DNA from: Vandiemenella viatica
Lineage: Eukaryota; Arthropoda; Insecta; Orthoptera; Morabidae
DNA: 64,000 nt
Reading direction: 5' to 3'
NCBI GenBank assembly: GCA_031002005.1
Contig: CM061918.1
Span: forward strand, 46,536,047-46,600,046
Below the pieces are notes generated by a model. It was given only the letters and a program-made list of their open reading frames with translations. It was not told the DNA's origin and made no database searches. Made by a program: the position numbers and the translations under genes. Shown here piece after piece: positions 42,703 through 53,237 of the stretch (position 1 is its first letter; every line of letters starts with the position of its first letter).

Positions 42703-42750
42703 TACACAATATTTCGGCGATATAAAACTCCGTCGCTATCTTCAGGTGTA
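42703..42750 (-). ncRNA. Hammerhead ribozyme-like motif in Penelope terminal repeat
   Basis: Reading the minus strand: stem I tacac (42,750-42,746), CTGAAGA (42,745-42,739, fits CUGANGA), a stem II with gcga/tcgc, GAAATATT (42,715-42,708) supplying GAAA, a self-complementary stem III (ATAT) and a U at the cleavage position, then stem I partner gtgta (42,707-42,703). Stem I pairs over 5 bp. The base of stem II is mismatched, so activity is uncertain. The position behind a GIY-YIG remnant is what is known for Penelope elements. Confidence 0.55.
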
Positions 42751-42900
42751 GTCGTAATACATGAAGTTTGCTTAGAGCACGTTGTTTGGAAACTGGTGCG
42801 ACAACGACAGACGTTACGTTTGCCTAGCAGCATTTCAGACTTGATTAGACGCCCGAGGGAGCGCAAAACACAAGCTCAATAACAGGTATCCACGCATCAC

Positions 42901-43314
42901 TTAGTTGGAAACCACAATCCCGGTTAACCAGATCAGACGCGAGGCGAATATCAAAACGCCTCTCACATGTGCCAGCACCTTAGTTGAGACGAAATCGAAT
43001 CCATGTCCTTGTTCCAAACTATGTTCCGCCACCACGGAGTTCTCCTTCTGCCCCAAGCCTACATGTCGGGCATGTTTCAAACAACGTTGTTTAACACACC
43101 GTACTGTCTGGTCGATGTATTTCTTTGCGCATTCACACGGGATGCAATAAATTCCCGGTGTACGAAGGGCAATATGTACCTTAGTTTTGGAGGTGGTAGG
43201 AAAAATGGTCTTAATGCCATTTCTTGCTAGAACCCTTTCAATGGGCTGTTGAGATTCCAGTAATTTTATATAATTTTTATTGCTTTTGTATAATTTATAT
43301 TGCTGGAGCGGCAC
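42901..43314 (-). pseudogene. Penelope GIY-YIG endonuclease remnant
   Basis: The 137-codon frame has VLARNGIKTIFPTTSK, the end of the linker, then GIYCIPCECAKKYIDQT, a GIY-YIG motif in which YIG has become YID. Next comes VKQRCLKHARHVGLGQKENS with the conserved Arg and basic helix (KxR..EH in intact members; Glu lost here), then VVAEHSLEQGHGFDF with the AEH motif. The frame is open but key residues are changed and upstream coding sequence is gone. In the family this domain nicks target DNA. Confidence 0.87.
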
Positions 43315-43640
43315 TTTTAATTATTTCTCAAAAATTTTGTTGATATCGCATGCGGAAAACCTTGCTGGAACAGTACTAACACTACACTATGACGTTATTA
43401 ATGTGCTTTAAATGTTCGGAAAGAAGTCTGACGGCTTATTCATGTACGTTTTCTCGGTGTTCCGATTGAATAAAGTACATGAATAAGCTAAATGACGGCG
43501 TTGTCGTTCCAGTAACCTTCTGTTATCGAAAAGGAAAAGAAGCTTAGTACGTACTTTGGGGAAAGTTATAATCAGCTGGCGACCTGACAAAATCAATGTA
43601 AATCTTCGCAAACCAGTTTATAAAACATTAAGTTGCAAAC

Positions 43641-45084
43641 GGTTTCATATGGCCAACAGGACAGAGCAATTAATTACAAAGTTCTATCTATGAAGTATCC
43701 CGCTTGGTTTAAAAATCGTCCTGTGGAATGTTGATCAGTAACTATTATATTCGGTGCGGTCTTAATGTGATATATCGGCACCTGTCTTTAGATATTAAGT
43801 AATGTATCTTTATGTATGGAATATGGAAGATGGTATCAGAAAACAAACATTGCATTACCGCAGATTGTGTGAAGGAACGTTGCCGAATTTGATACTGTGA
43901 CACAAACACAATATACGGAAAAAATTATTGAAACGCTGAGATAAAGTAAAATGTGAGTACATTGAAATAGAACAGGTGCCATCAACAAAACTTTGTGGCC
44001 TGGATGTGCATGTTTGATCATAATCTTTCTTCTTTGTTGCCTTTGTTTTCACATTCATGTCCATGTAATTATTATTTATCAGTAATTGATTATTTTCCCT
44101 TGCAAATTACTTATCCTGTTATTCACACGCTAATGTGTCTCCTCATTTACAAATCATAATAATTTCAGTAATTATATTGAAGATTGTTGTTGGTGGTCAA
44201 ATTAATTTGATATCTACCTAATTCGGATCAGCTAGTAGTGAACATTTTTTTCGATAGTTAGCATACATAATCCTGGAGCGCGATAGTACCTCTCAACAGA
44301 TTTTTTATTTAGAAATGAAGTCAAAAATTTCTAGGCGAAGCTATATCCGTTAACCTGTAAGGTTTTTAAATATTTTCCCTTTATAGTGTATTTAACAATT
44401 GTCCGTTCACACGTTTACGTGTTTTGTTGTTGTTGTTTTTTGTTTTTGTATTTTTTTCTTTTCCTTTTACATTTACCAGACATTTACCGTAATTTGAATT
44501 TATTCTTTCTGGTTTTCGATATCTGGTTCTCATTCAACACCTTAACATCTGACAAATCCTAATCTTAAATTCGTTAGATACTTAATTAAATATTTTCTCA
44601 AATAATTCAGTCAATTTTTCTTGAAACATAAAGCATACATCTTATTTTTGGGTCTTACATTAATATTATAGTACACAACTAATACTTATCTTCGGTGTAT
44701 TTATCGATACATCATTTCCTACTGACACACAATGTTCACAGGTTGTACTCCAATTTTTTTTTCCTTCCCTCGGCATGTATGCATTTTATTAACAACTACA
44801 AGCAGAGATACAATTTCATTTTAAGTTTTTTTTTTTAAAGCCTCCTCTTTCGTAAACATCATCTCCTGTTCTTGCTTCCGTCAAACCATTCTTTATCATA
44901 TATTCTCACGATTTGTCTGCCAAAGATACTCCAGACTATCGATTTCTTTGACCTATCGACTAAAATGCCAAGGTTAATAATACACACTCTGGCGTTACTT
45001 TTATACGAATATATTTACAAACAGGAATGTAATATCTATATAATAGTATCTAGTACCTTCCAGGTCGATCGTGTGTTATTGTTA
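43641..45084. other. Unassigned AT-rich sequence
   Basis: No gene or repeat supported. Short minus frames at 43,836-44,064 are not recognised. Confidence 0.4.
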
Positions 45085-45480
45085 TCTTGTTGAGCTCAAC
45101 CAGTTGTATTCATTTTTTCCTGCCCGTCATCAGCCTGCGTTCAAGCTAATTATCGACAATAGCAACCAGCAATACTCACAAACAGATCAGTCAATCTACA
45201 GGAGAAACTTACTGCACATATAGAGAATACTGTAGTGAGTTTCACAACTAAATTATTTAAATCGGATAGTTTATTCTTTTTTAACAATTTGTTTTTATGT
45301 CATCGATATCTATATACTCACCAGTAACGAATTTCGTCTCTCATGTCAAAAAACTCTCTATACATTCCTCCATGCATAATAATTAGCTAAGAAAGCTCTA
45401 GAAAAATACAGAATTTACTTACAACTTAATAACTGTCATTATAATATTTAAACAACATTTACACCAGTACTACTTTACAT
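45085..45480 (+). repeat. Direct repeat T, copy 1
   Basis: Aligns, with much divergence, to 47,617-48,215 in the same orientation. Shared anchors: ctgcccg.cat, cgttcaa, a pair of caat/cact..ca..cagatca.tcaat phrases, tttatttt..tttaac, and gaaaatacagaat near the end. No coding frame. Confidence 0.55.
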
Positions 45481-46242
45481 CTGCCCCCATGCCGGTGAAG
45501 TTAAATTATTTCCAATATTATTTGAAAAACCATGATATATCGCCAAAACTATGAATAAAACTATTTGATTGTTGACTACATCGAACATATTATATTTCAT
45601 ATACCTGTAAGTCCATCACATTGCTAGTCCATTACTTTACAATCATTTACATTTTGCTCGGTTCTTGTTAACGCAGCATTCAACTTTTTTATCTGTTTTT
45701 TATTCTGCTTTTGTATCCAGTCGTTGTTTCAGAATTCCTTACGTCGTTATTAGATATTGTCTGAGTTGCGTAATTTATGTCAGCATTTGTTCTGTTCCAT
45801 TCTGTTGATTTTTGTCATTTGTCTTGAGATCTGCAGCTTTTTATTCTTTATTGTTCTCCGTCGGTACTTGCTAATAGCTCTCAAATTCTTAAACTATCGT
45901 TCACACTAATTTAATTTCGATTCATAATGTACTCTATCAATTCATCTTGGTCTGCGTCTGCAATGGGTTTAAATAAAAAACTCTGACAACTAACTTTTTT
46001 TATACCTCTCCCCTTAGAAAACAAAAATATTTTGATTAATTATCGATAATCCTCCGTTCCGTGAAACCTGATTCTGTTTAATGTTCTTACAGTAATGAAA
46101 GTAAATTGCCCTGACAGAATATCTAAATATAACAGCAACGTTACGCAACAGTTAAACATACATGACAACATATGATATATTCAATATTTTGAAATTCATA
46201 AAGAAAGACTGATAAATAAAAGGAACATACATAACTTAAAAC
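45481..46242. other. Unassigned AT-rich sequence
   Basis: No feature recognised before the Tc1 element. Confidence 0.4.
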
Positions 46243-46244
46243 TA

Positions 46245-47538
46245 CACTCCTGGAAATTGAAATAAGAACACATTGACGCCGGTGTGTATACCCACCATAC
46301 TTGCTCCGGACACTACGAGAGGGCTGTACAAGCAATGATCAAACGCACGGCACAGCGGACACACCAGGAACAGCAGTGTTGGCCGTCGAAGGGCGCTAGC
46401 TGCGCAGCGGTTGGGCACCGCCGCAGTCAGTGTCAGCCAGTTTGCCGTAGCATACGGAGCTCCATCAACATGTGGGGCGCGAGGTCTCTACAGTACATCG
46501 ATGTTGTCGCCAGTGGTCGGCGGAAGGTGCACGTGCCCGTCGACCTGGGTCCGGACAGCAGCGACGCACGGACGCACGCCAAGACCGTCGCATCCTACGC
46601 AGTGCCGTAGGGGACCGCACCGCCACTTCCCGGCAAATTAGGGACACTGTTGCTCCTGGGGTATCAGAGAGGACCATTCGCAACCGTCTCCATGAAGCTG
46701 GGCTACGGTCCCGCGCACCGTTAGGTCGTCTTCCGCTCACGCCCCAACATCGTGCAGCCCGCCTCCAGTGGTGTCGCGACAGGCGTGTATGGAGCGACGA
46801 ATGGAGACGTGTCGTCTTCAGTGATGAGAGTCGCTTCTGCCTTGGTGCCAATGATGGTCGTATGCGCGTTTGGCGCCGTGCAGGTGAGCGCCACAATCAG
46901 GACTGCATACGACCGAGGCACACAGGGCCAACACTCGGCATCATGGTGTGGGGAGCGATCTCCTACACTGGCCGTACACCTCTGGTGATCGTCGAGGGGA
47001 CCCTGAACAGTGCACGGTACATTCAAACCGTCATCGAACCCATCGTTCTACCATTCCTAGACCGGCAAGGGAACATGCTGTTCCAACAGGACAATGCACG
47101 TCCACATGTATCCCGTGCCACCCAACGTGCTCTAGAAGGTGTAAGTAAACTACCCTGGCCAGCGAGATCTCCGGATCTGTCCCCCATTGAGCATGTTTGG
47201 GACTGGATGAAACGTCGTCTCACGCGGTCTGCACGTCCAGCATGAACGCTGGTCCAGCTGAGGTGCCAGGTGAAAATGGCTTGGCATGCCGTTCCACAGG
47301 ACTACATCCAGCACCTCTACGATCGTCTCCATGGGAGAATTGCAGCCTGTATTGCTGCGAAAGGAGGATATACACGGTACTAGTGCCGACATTGTGCATG
47401 CTCTGTTGCCTGTGTCTATGTGCCTATGGTTTTGTCTGTGTGATCACGTGTTGTATCTGACCCCAGGAATGTGTATATAAAGTTTCCCATTCCTGGGACA
47501 ATGAATTCACGGTGTTCTTATTTCAATTTCCAGGAGTG
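46245..47538 (+). mobile_element. Tc1-type DNA transposon
   Basis: Perfect 27-bp terminal inverted repeats beginning cactcctggaaattgaaata, flanked by TA (46,243-46,244 and 47,539-47,540). It is 1,294 bp, a normal length for a full Tc1/mariner element. It contains one transposase gene (46,472-47,245 plus its continuation). It is strikingly GC-rich against its AT-rich host sequence and its ends are undamaged, so it is among the youngest insertions here. From memory, not checked, these ends resemble an abundant grasshopper family. Confidence 0.96.
46472..47245 (+). pseudogene. Tc1-type transposase with one nonsense codon
   Basis: The 257-codon frame has helix-turn-helix sequence at its start (GREVSTVHRCCRQW, then RRPGSG..RRTDARQDRRI, residues 2-40 or so) and a DDE domain. 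The Asp residues lie in VVFSDESRF and FQQDNARPH, and the Glu in LSPIEHVWD. I count 32 residues between the second Asp and the Glu. The frame stops at TGA (47,243-47,245), but the same frame reads on without a stop to 47,384 (for example QDYIQHLYDRLHGRIAACIA), so a single base change probably truncated it. The true N-terminus is unclear, as the sequence upstream of 46,472 looks frame-shifted. If intact it would cut and paste elements with matching ends. Confidence 0.9.
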
Positions 47539-47616
47539 TATTTCTTAGAAGTTTGGTTCTAGTCAGCTTTTCACTACCCTTTAAAACCGCGGTCTGCACT
47601 TTGTATGATGATGATA

Positions 47617-48215
47617 TGTTATGAAATTTAACCGACTATATTGATTAAGCTACATACTGATATTTTTTTCTGCCCGACATAAACTTTCGTTCAAAATAGC
47701 TATCAACCATAGAAATCACTCATACTTACCAACTGATCAATCAATTTGCGAGAGAAACAAACAGCACAATTACTCTTTAAATTGGGTTGTTTATTTTTCT
47801 TTAACCATTTCTTTTTTTTATATCGTCAATTCTGATACACATAGCAAGAACAAGATCGGTCTGTCACATCTTAAGAATCTCCATACGTTCCTTCGCAGAT
47901 CGTAGCTGTAACAGAATTAATGTTATTACGTGTTTAGGTTTATTTGACGGTTAAAGCTTTATTTCCTCTATTTAACGACGTTACAGTACAAGAATGCCAA
48001 CAAAGCAAAAACCAAGTTTAAAAAATCTTCGGCTATATCGCCAAAGAATTTCTCTCACACCCTTCATCAGAGATATTTACTCCACTAAGTTTTTAGACGT
48101 TATAACACTACTACCTGAGAAGTTTATAGGAAAATACAGAATATAGGTACTTAATGCAACAACAATTTATTTACCATCATTATAAGTATTTTCAAATCAT
48201 TTATATCATTAATAT
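47617..48215 (+). repeat. Direct repeat T, copy 2
   Basis: Diverged counterpart of 45,085-45,480 about 2.5 kb downstream. It is longer because roughly 47,905-48,115 is extra. The extra part contains a possible Penelope-type terminal relic: the minus strand reads CTGATGA near 48,070 and gccGAAGAT near 48,030. The Tc1 element lies between the two T copies. Confidence 0.5.
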
Positions 48216-48527
48216 CTTACACGTTTTGTACAAAATTCGATAATTTTATCTATTTTTTGGTAAGAATCTTCGTTTTTTGTTTGTCTACATCCTATATTTA
48301 TTATTACTAGATGACCAGTGTGTAAATTTCGCGGATAGTGAACAATAATGAGGTTGGTGGTTTGTAATACGATGAAAGAAGAACCGCCTCAATTGTTTAT
48401 ATGTTTAGTGTAATAGGAACGTAACAAACGTCGACAGCAGTTTATTAATATCTCTGTGATATGTCCCGCTGTTACCTAGCGGCTTGGCTCTGAACTGTCT
48501 CATACGCACGATTTTCACAGTTATTAT
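48216..48527. other. Unassigned AT-rich sequence
   Basis: Nothing recognised. Confidence 0.4.
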
Positions 48528-48620
48528 TTAATTTTAATTTAATTTAATTTAATTGCAATGGAGCGCATGCTCCGGTGGCAATTTCACTGCACACCCATCT
48601 TCCCCCTACGCTGTACCTAT

Positions 48621-48905
48621 CTACATTTGTCCTCTACAAATTTTATCTTTAAATTCTTTCAAAGTTTTCGGTAAATTATTCATCATTTCTCTTGGTAACT
48701 CATTCCAATCCCTGACACCCTTACCTAAAAAAGAGAATCTTTCTACACCCTTGTGCCTGAAATCGAGTGCCAGCTTGTGGTCATGGTCATCTTTTCCCTT
48801 CCATGCACTACTTTTCATACCTATTGCAATATCTTTCCATGCCTCATCGCCCTGTACACTCCCATGACCCTCCTCATTCTCCTCCTGTCTTGCAATGAAT
48901 CCCAT
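48621..48905 (-). pseudogene. LINE-2 C-terminal fragment
   Basis: 94 codons that continue the reverse transcriptase in another frame, with HDHKLALDFRHKGVERFSFL, GVRDWNELPREMMNNLPKTL and a stop after KDKICRGQM. The copy at 62,739-63,281 carries both halves in one frame, which shows that this is a frameshift and not a second gene. Confidence 0.9.
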
Positions 48906-48965
48906 TCCTGCTCCTTTATCATATCCGTCACTGATTGCATTCTGCGATAATTTACAGAAACAAAT

Positions 48966-49619
48966 CTAGCAGCCCTTTTTTTGCACCCTCTCCAACTCCT
49001 GTAATTGATACGTAAAATGAGGGTCCCATACTGCACTACCATATTTGAGCAATGGTCTGACCAAACTTTTGTAACCCAGTTCCTTGACTTCTCTCGTACA
49101 TCCCCTCATCACTCTCTCCATCAAGTGCAGAATTTTGAAACCTTTTCCTACCACCTGTCCTATGTGTCCTGCCCAGTTAAGCTTGTTATCAAATGTATTG
49201 CCAAAATATTTACATTTCAAGTCTTCAGCAAGCAATTCTTTCCCCACCTTATATTCATAATTAACCTTTTGTTTTTTATTTGTGTATCTAATAAGCTGAC
49301 TCTTCTTTGCATTTATCTTCATCCCATGTTTACCAATCCAACTAGATATCCTGTCCAGATCACCCTGCAACTGTTTACAATCCTCTATCGTTTTGATTCT
49401 TTTATACAGCATTACGTCATCTGCAAACAATCTAATTTCAGATAGTAAACAATCAACACAATTATTCATTAGAATAATAAATAGCAATGGTCCCAATACG
49501 CTACCCTGTGGCACACCCATTTTTACTTCAACTTCTTTTGATACTACATTTCCTACCCTAACTTTCTGTTTTCTACCTTTTAAAAATTCTTCTACCCAGC
49601 AAATGACTTTCTTATCCAC
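48966..49619 (-). pseudogene. LINE-2 reverse transcriptase, palm to thumb
   Basis: 217 open codons. Motifs in order: VICWVEEFLKGRKQKV, GVPQGSVLGPLLFIILMN, IRLFADDVMLY (both catalytic Asp present), KINAKKSQL, and YKSLVRPLLKYG followed by VWDPHF. This covers the catalytic core of a CR1/L2-type reverse transcriptase, which copies its RNA at a nicked chromosomal site. The N-terminal fingers and the endonuclease are missing by 5' truncation. A frameshift near 48,970 (an extra T in a poly-T run at 48,976-48,983, compared with the copy near 63.1 kb) cuts it from its C-terminal end. Confidence 0.93.
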
Positions 49620-49629
49620 TCCAATGGTA

Positions 49630-50765
49630 TTATTGTCGTTTAAGGGTCAAATTCCGACAAATTTCGATCTTAATTTGTAATGTTGTCCTTTGTCTTTTAA
49701 ATGATACGTGATTTAACAATTTAGATTAGGTATCAAGGTAGGTAATCGGCTCGTAATAATAATAATAAAAAAACACGTTATGGAAATAATGATATTTTTG
49801 TCCTTTAAGGGTAAAATTCCGAAAAATTCCTGTCTTATGACATGATACGACCGAGCGTGGTGGTGTAACGGATAGCGTTCTGGCCTCGCATTCGGGAGGA
49901 CGGCGGTTCGAATCCCCGTCCGGGCATCCAGATTTGGGTTTTCCATGGTTTCCCCAAATCACTCCAGGCGAATGCCGGGATGCTTCCTTCAAAAAGGCCA
50001 TGGCCGAATTCCTTCCCATTCCTTGCCCCCATCCTTTCCCGTCTCTAAATACCACGTTGTTAAAAAGGGACGTTAAACTGTTACCAAAAAAAAAAAAAAA
50101 ATATGATACGACCAAAGCAGAGAGCTTAAATTTTAAAATGATACCCCATGTATCTATTTCGGTTAAAAATCAGGTGACAAATTGCTCCTGTTAAAAAAAT
50201 ACGTTAAGGAAATAATGACAGTTTTTGCCCTTTAAGGGACGAATTCCAAAAAATTGCTGTCTTAAAATATGATTTGACCAATGCTTAGACCTTAATCTGT
50301 AAAATAATACCTCAGTTATCGATTTGGCTTAGATATCAAGGAAGATAAATGACTCGTGAAAAAAAAAAATATCATGGAAATAACGATACTTTTGCTCTTT
50401 AAGATCAAGGGAGAAATGTGGCTCAAAACACAAAAACGCGTTGAAAAAATATTGATACTTTTGCTCTTTGAGGGAGATATTCCGAAAAATTCCTTTCTTA
50501 ATATTTGATGTCACCAAAGTGAAGATCTTAATCTTTAAAATGATATTTCATTTATCGATTTCGGTTAAGTAGCCAGGGAGATCAATGGCTCGTGACACTT
50601 AAAAACGAATCATAGAAATACTGAAATTTTTTACCCTTAAGTGTCAAAATTGGAAAAAGAAATAAGTTGTTAAAATATGATCTGATCAAAGCGGATACCT
50701 TAATCTTTAAAATGATAGGTATGAAGGGAGATAATGGATTTTGACAAAAATCATCTTTTATTCGA
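49630..50765 (+). repeat. ~165-bp satellite-like tandem array
   Basis: Diverged units recur about every 160-170 bases. Each has ctttaagggt..aattccgaaaaatt and then ttaaaatatgat..gacca (anchors near 49,640, 49,803, 50,222, 50,463 and 50,629, correcting for the inserted SINE). Between them lie ggaaataatgata..tttttg and atcgatttcggtta. No coding. About six units including partial ones. Confidence 0.8.
49853..50102 (+). repeat. SINE-A, intact with target duplication
   Basis: The best copy of the family: 250 bp with head gagcgtggtggtgtaacgga, B-box cggttcgaatccc (about 49,905), core (aaatcactccaggcgaatgc) and poly-A. It is flanked by a perfect 11-base duplication atgatacgacc (49,842-49,852 and 50,103-50,113). 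It lies within the satellite array. Its tail (ccacgttgttaaaaagggac) differs from the gacgtcgac tail of most copies. The head resembles a tRNA with A and B boxes but is not a functional tRNA gene. Confidence 0.95.
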
Positions 50766-51272
50766 ATATCATTTTCTGATAATTTTTTTAATACTTTCAG
50801 TATTACAAATAGTTTAAGATTTTTGTAGATTGTAAACATGAAAGTTAGACAGTATAATGCGCTACTACGACTCATCACAGGCAGTTTACGTTGTGGCCTG
50901 GTACCTTGTCGAGCGTCGTATTCCACTACAGCTGTGTACGCGAGTCCGTACCAGTCTGCGACGCCATTGTTTACTGCGTCCGTGGCGATAGGACGCCCGC
51001 ATTCAGCGTCGCGACGCGCGCGTCAGCTGATAGTACGCGTCGCCTGCGGGAACCGGCACTATCAACAGCGCACGCTATTGGCTGTAACTCACGGCTACTT
51101 CGGAACAGTCTAGGACGGGGCCAGAGTGCACTTGCCAAACTAGAGCAGTGGAGATATTTAGTGCAGCCCCTTCTAAATGCACTTAGCTATAGTAAGATTA
51201 TGCACTAATGTCGCGAACTTGTCAACCATTGAGGATCAGCGTCTTACACACTAACAGTGAAACTTCCACTAC
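50766..51272. other. Unassigned sequence with a GC-rich patch
   Basis: The part at about 50,880-51,110 is GC- and CpG-rich (for example gcgtcgcgacgcgcgcgtca). Frames of 91-105 codons cover it but are not recognised. It may be a promoter-like or repeat piece. Confidence 0.3.
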
Positions 51273-51285
51273 AAAATCATTTGAA

Positions 51286-51534
51286 AGCCGGCCTCGGTAG
51301 CGTAGGGGCTAGAGTGCTAGCTCCACGTGCTCCAGGTCGCCGGTTCGAATCCGGCCGCGGGCTTGGATGTTAAGTGTTGTGTGTCTGTGTGTGTGTCCTG
51401 TCAGTCCTGTGGCGTCCGCACTTTGAAGACTATATAAACACTGGATTTAACTGATTCACTGGAAGCTTTAATATATAACACATTGAGCTGGCTGTATGGC
51501 CTCAGCTGCCAAAAGCCATTTAAAAAAAAAAAAA
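51286..51534 (+). repeat. SINE-D, intact with target duplication
   Basis: The tRNA-like head has gccggcctcggtagcgtagg (A-box region) and gccggttcgaatccggcc (B-box). The body includes a gtgtgtctgtgtgtgtgtcc stretch and it ends in an A run. The direct repeat atcatttgaa occurs on both sides (before 51,286 and after 51,536). A single intact copy in the window, body-related to SINE-C at 30,026. Confidence 0.92.
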
Positions 51535-51546
51535 AAATCATTTGAA

Positions 51547-52254
51547 TATGCTATGTACTATCATTTTCCCGCTGATTCGCTTGGTCTCAATAGTAATGCG
51601 TTCATCTTTTGTTATTTTTCTTGTAGCATAGAATAAACTTTTAAAATGTAAGTTGTTTACCGTAAATTACACGATATACTTGCTCTTATTGTAGTGTAAA
51701 TTTTTGACCTAGATGTTTGATTAACGTTTTCGCGTGTTTTAGGGCACTATATTTCAGAAAACTGAAGAAATAAATGACCTAAATTACATAGTAAAAATAA
51801 AAAAAATTAACAGAATCCATTTACCTGTGTTGTGGCATGATCTTTGGTGGGTATCTAGTAAAGGTGTGTTAATTAGCGTTGCAGTGTAATTTATGGTGCC
51901 TATCTGTTCTCATTACGATCGAATACAATTTGTTGCTTCGTTCCGCTGTTATGTATAGTCGTAAAATATACCACAGATTTTAAGGTAGAACAAAAGCTTT
52001 CAAACTGTGAAAATCCCACGCAAATTGGTTCAATAGTTTTTGCGTGATATCTAGACAAAGGGGCAGATCGTCTCGGGTTACTTGTTTTTTACAAGTCTTA
52101 AGTCTTACCGCTACTGTGCAAAGCAATTGTGTAAAAGTAACAACAGTTGTAATTCGTTTAAAAAATTGAGCACAATGTAACAAACTGCACAGAAATATAA
52201 CACCTATAGAACATATAATGTATATTATAATCTGTACCTATAAAATGCCAGCCT
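51547..52254. other. Unassigned AT-rich sequence
   Basis: No feature recognised. A minus frame of 67 codons (51,980-52,183) is not recognised. Confidence 0.4.
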
Positions 52255-52934
52255 GCACCATGGTGTTCTGTCCCTCGGTGACGTCAGTGAATGACGACAC
52301 GCTATGACGTCTAGCTTTTCGCCTTCTCTGCTCAACTCACAACTACCAGAGATGTTGTTATAGGTTATGGACAACTTAGTTACACATCTGTTTAGCTTAA
52401 CATGCGTGAATAAATTAACTGTCAGAACACTGAAAGCAAATTGTGTATTTCATTTAAATCGACAAATATTTACTATTCTCGGTGAGAACATTTAATATAT
52501 TCTGAACGCAGCGGCCGAGAGGAACTTAGTTCTTATGTTCAATAATTACTAATTGCTTACATTTATTTAATACTTGATCGATGTAAAAGTATTCGTTCAA
52601 ATCTTTGGCCATAGATATGTAAGGTAAAAGCTTTAAATTTCGATTATCAATGTTAGCGGCAATGATATTACCACTGGAAGAGGGCATGAGTAACTAAAAA
52701 AAATATTTTCATGAATGTGCTGTTACTTAAATCATTACTTCGTTTGAACGAAAGCAGTCCTTCACTAATCGCGATCTATACAGCATAGACTACAGTTAAA
52801 ACTAATATTATGTGGCATAACGTAAGTTTGTAAGATTTATTTTTAATTTCCTTGGCATTCACTGATGACATATTTCAGCCACAATTAACTGCAACAGATA
52901 TTTAAACGTTGTAATATCGATTTGAAGCTCGGAT

Positions 52935-52994
<60 letters not shown>

Positions 52995-53140
52995 AAAAGA
53001 AAAGGAAGATGTTAGAACCCGTGAAGATTTTTGATCAAGTTAATATTGCATTATTGCCACTAACATTTATTAACGTATTAATATGCGTGTGATTAAAGTA
53101 TTGTTTTTCTGGCAGCAAATTTGGCGTAGCTGGACCAGTA
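52255..53140 (+). repeat. Repeat R, copy 2
   Basis: Plus-strand counterpart of 41,866-42,640. It contains a 55-base A run (52,938-52,992) that the other copy lacks, between the ends of the shared segments. Relative to copy 1 it has several indels of tens of bases. Family unknown. Confidence 0.75.
52938..52992 (+). repeat. Poly-A run of 55
   Basis: An uninterrupted A homopolymer followed by ggaaaagaaaaggaag. Much longer than SINE and LINE tails here. It could be a retroposition tail, slippage or a sequencing artefact. Confidence 0.9.
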
Positions 53141-53237
53141 AGACAACTGAAACTTTTTGCTATAGAGCAACGCACAAGGAACTACATTGAGCTTTATTTT
53201 ATAATAACTCTACATTTAGCTTTATTTTATAATAAAT

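Larger units (their letters stand above)
42660..43640 (-). mobile_element. Penelope-like retroelement, 3' remnant
   Basis: Minus strand: a possible piece of the reverse transcriptase tail (43,408-43,611), a GIY-YIG endonuclease remnant (43,314-42,901), about 150 bases of untranslated sequence, then a hammerhead-like terminal repeat (42,750-42,703). Penelope-like elements combine a telomerase-related reverse transcriptase with a C-terminal GIY-YIG nuclease, so both the order and the terminal motif agree. The main reverse transcriptase is missing. Confidence 0.8.
48528..49640 (-). mobile_element. LINE-2 family (CR1/L2-like), 5'-truncated, best copy
   Basis: The minus-strand element ends in a (AAATT)n microsatellite (plus-strand tttaatttaattt, 48,531-48,554), the family's 3' signature. 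It holds the palm and thumb of the reverse transcriptase in two frames (48,966-49,619 and 48,621-48,905). The break in homology with the neighbouring satellite at about 49,630-49,640 sets the 5' end. Confidence 0.9.

Noticed and set aside
43432..43490. Small inverted repeat (gcttattcatgtac) as a terminator
   Set aside because: A 14-bp stem in decayed Penelope sequence; no gene for it to terminate.
46284..46610. 108-codon frame overlapping the Tc1 transposase
   Set aside because: Shadow of the GC-rich transposase in another frame; no family motif.
46465..46896. 143-codon minus frame in the Tc1 element
   Set aside because: Arg/Ser-rich antisense shadow of the transposase gene.
49853..49925. 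tRNA gene at the head of a SINE
   Set aside because: The head has A and B boxes but is fused to a SINE body with poly-A and target duplication, and does not fold as a sound cloverleaf.
51286..51360. tRNA gene
   Set aside because: Same reasoning: it is the head of SINE-D, bounded by a target duplication of the whole 249-bp element.
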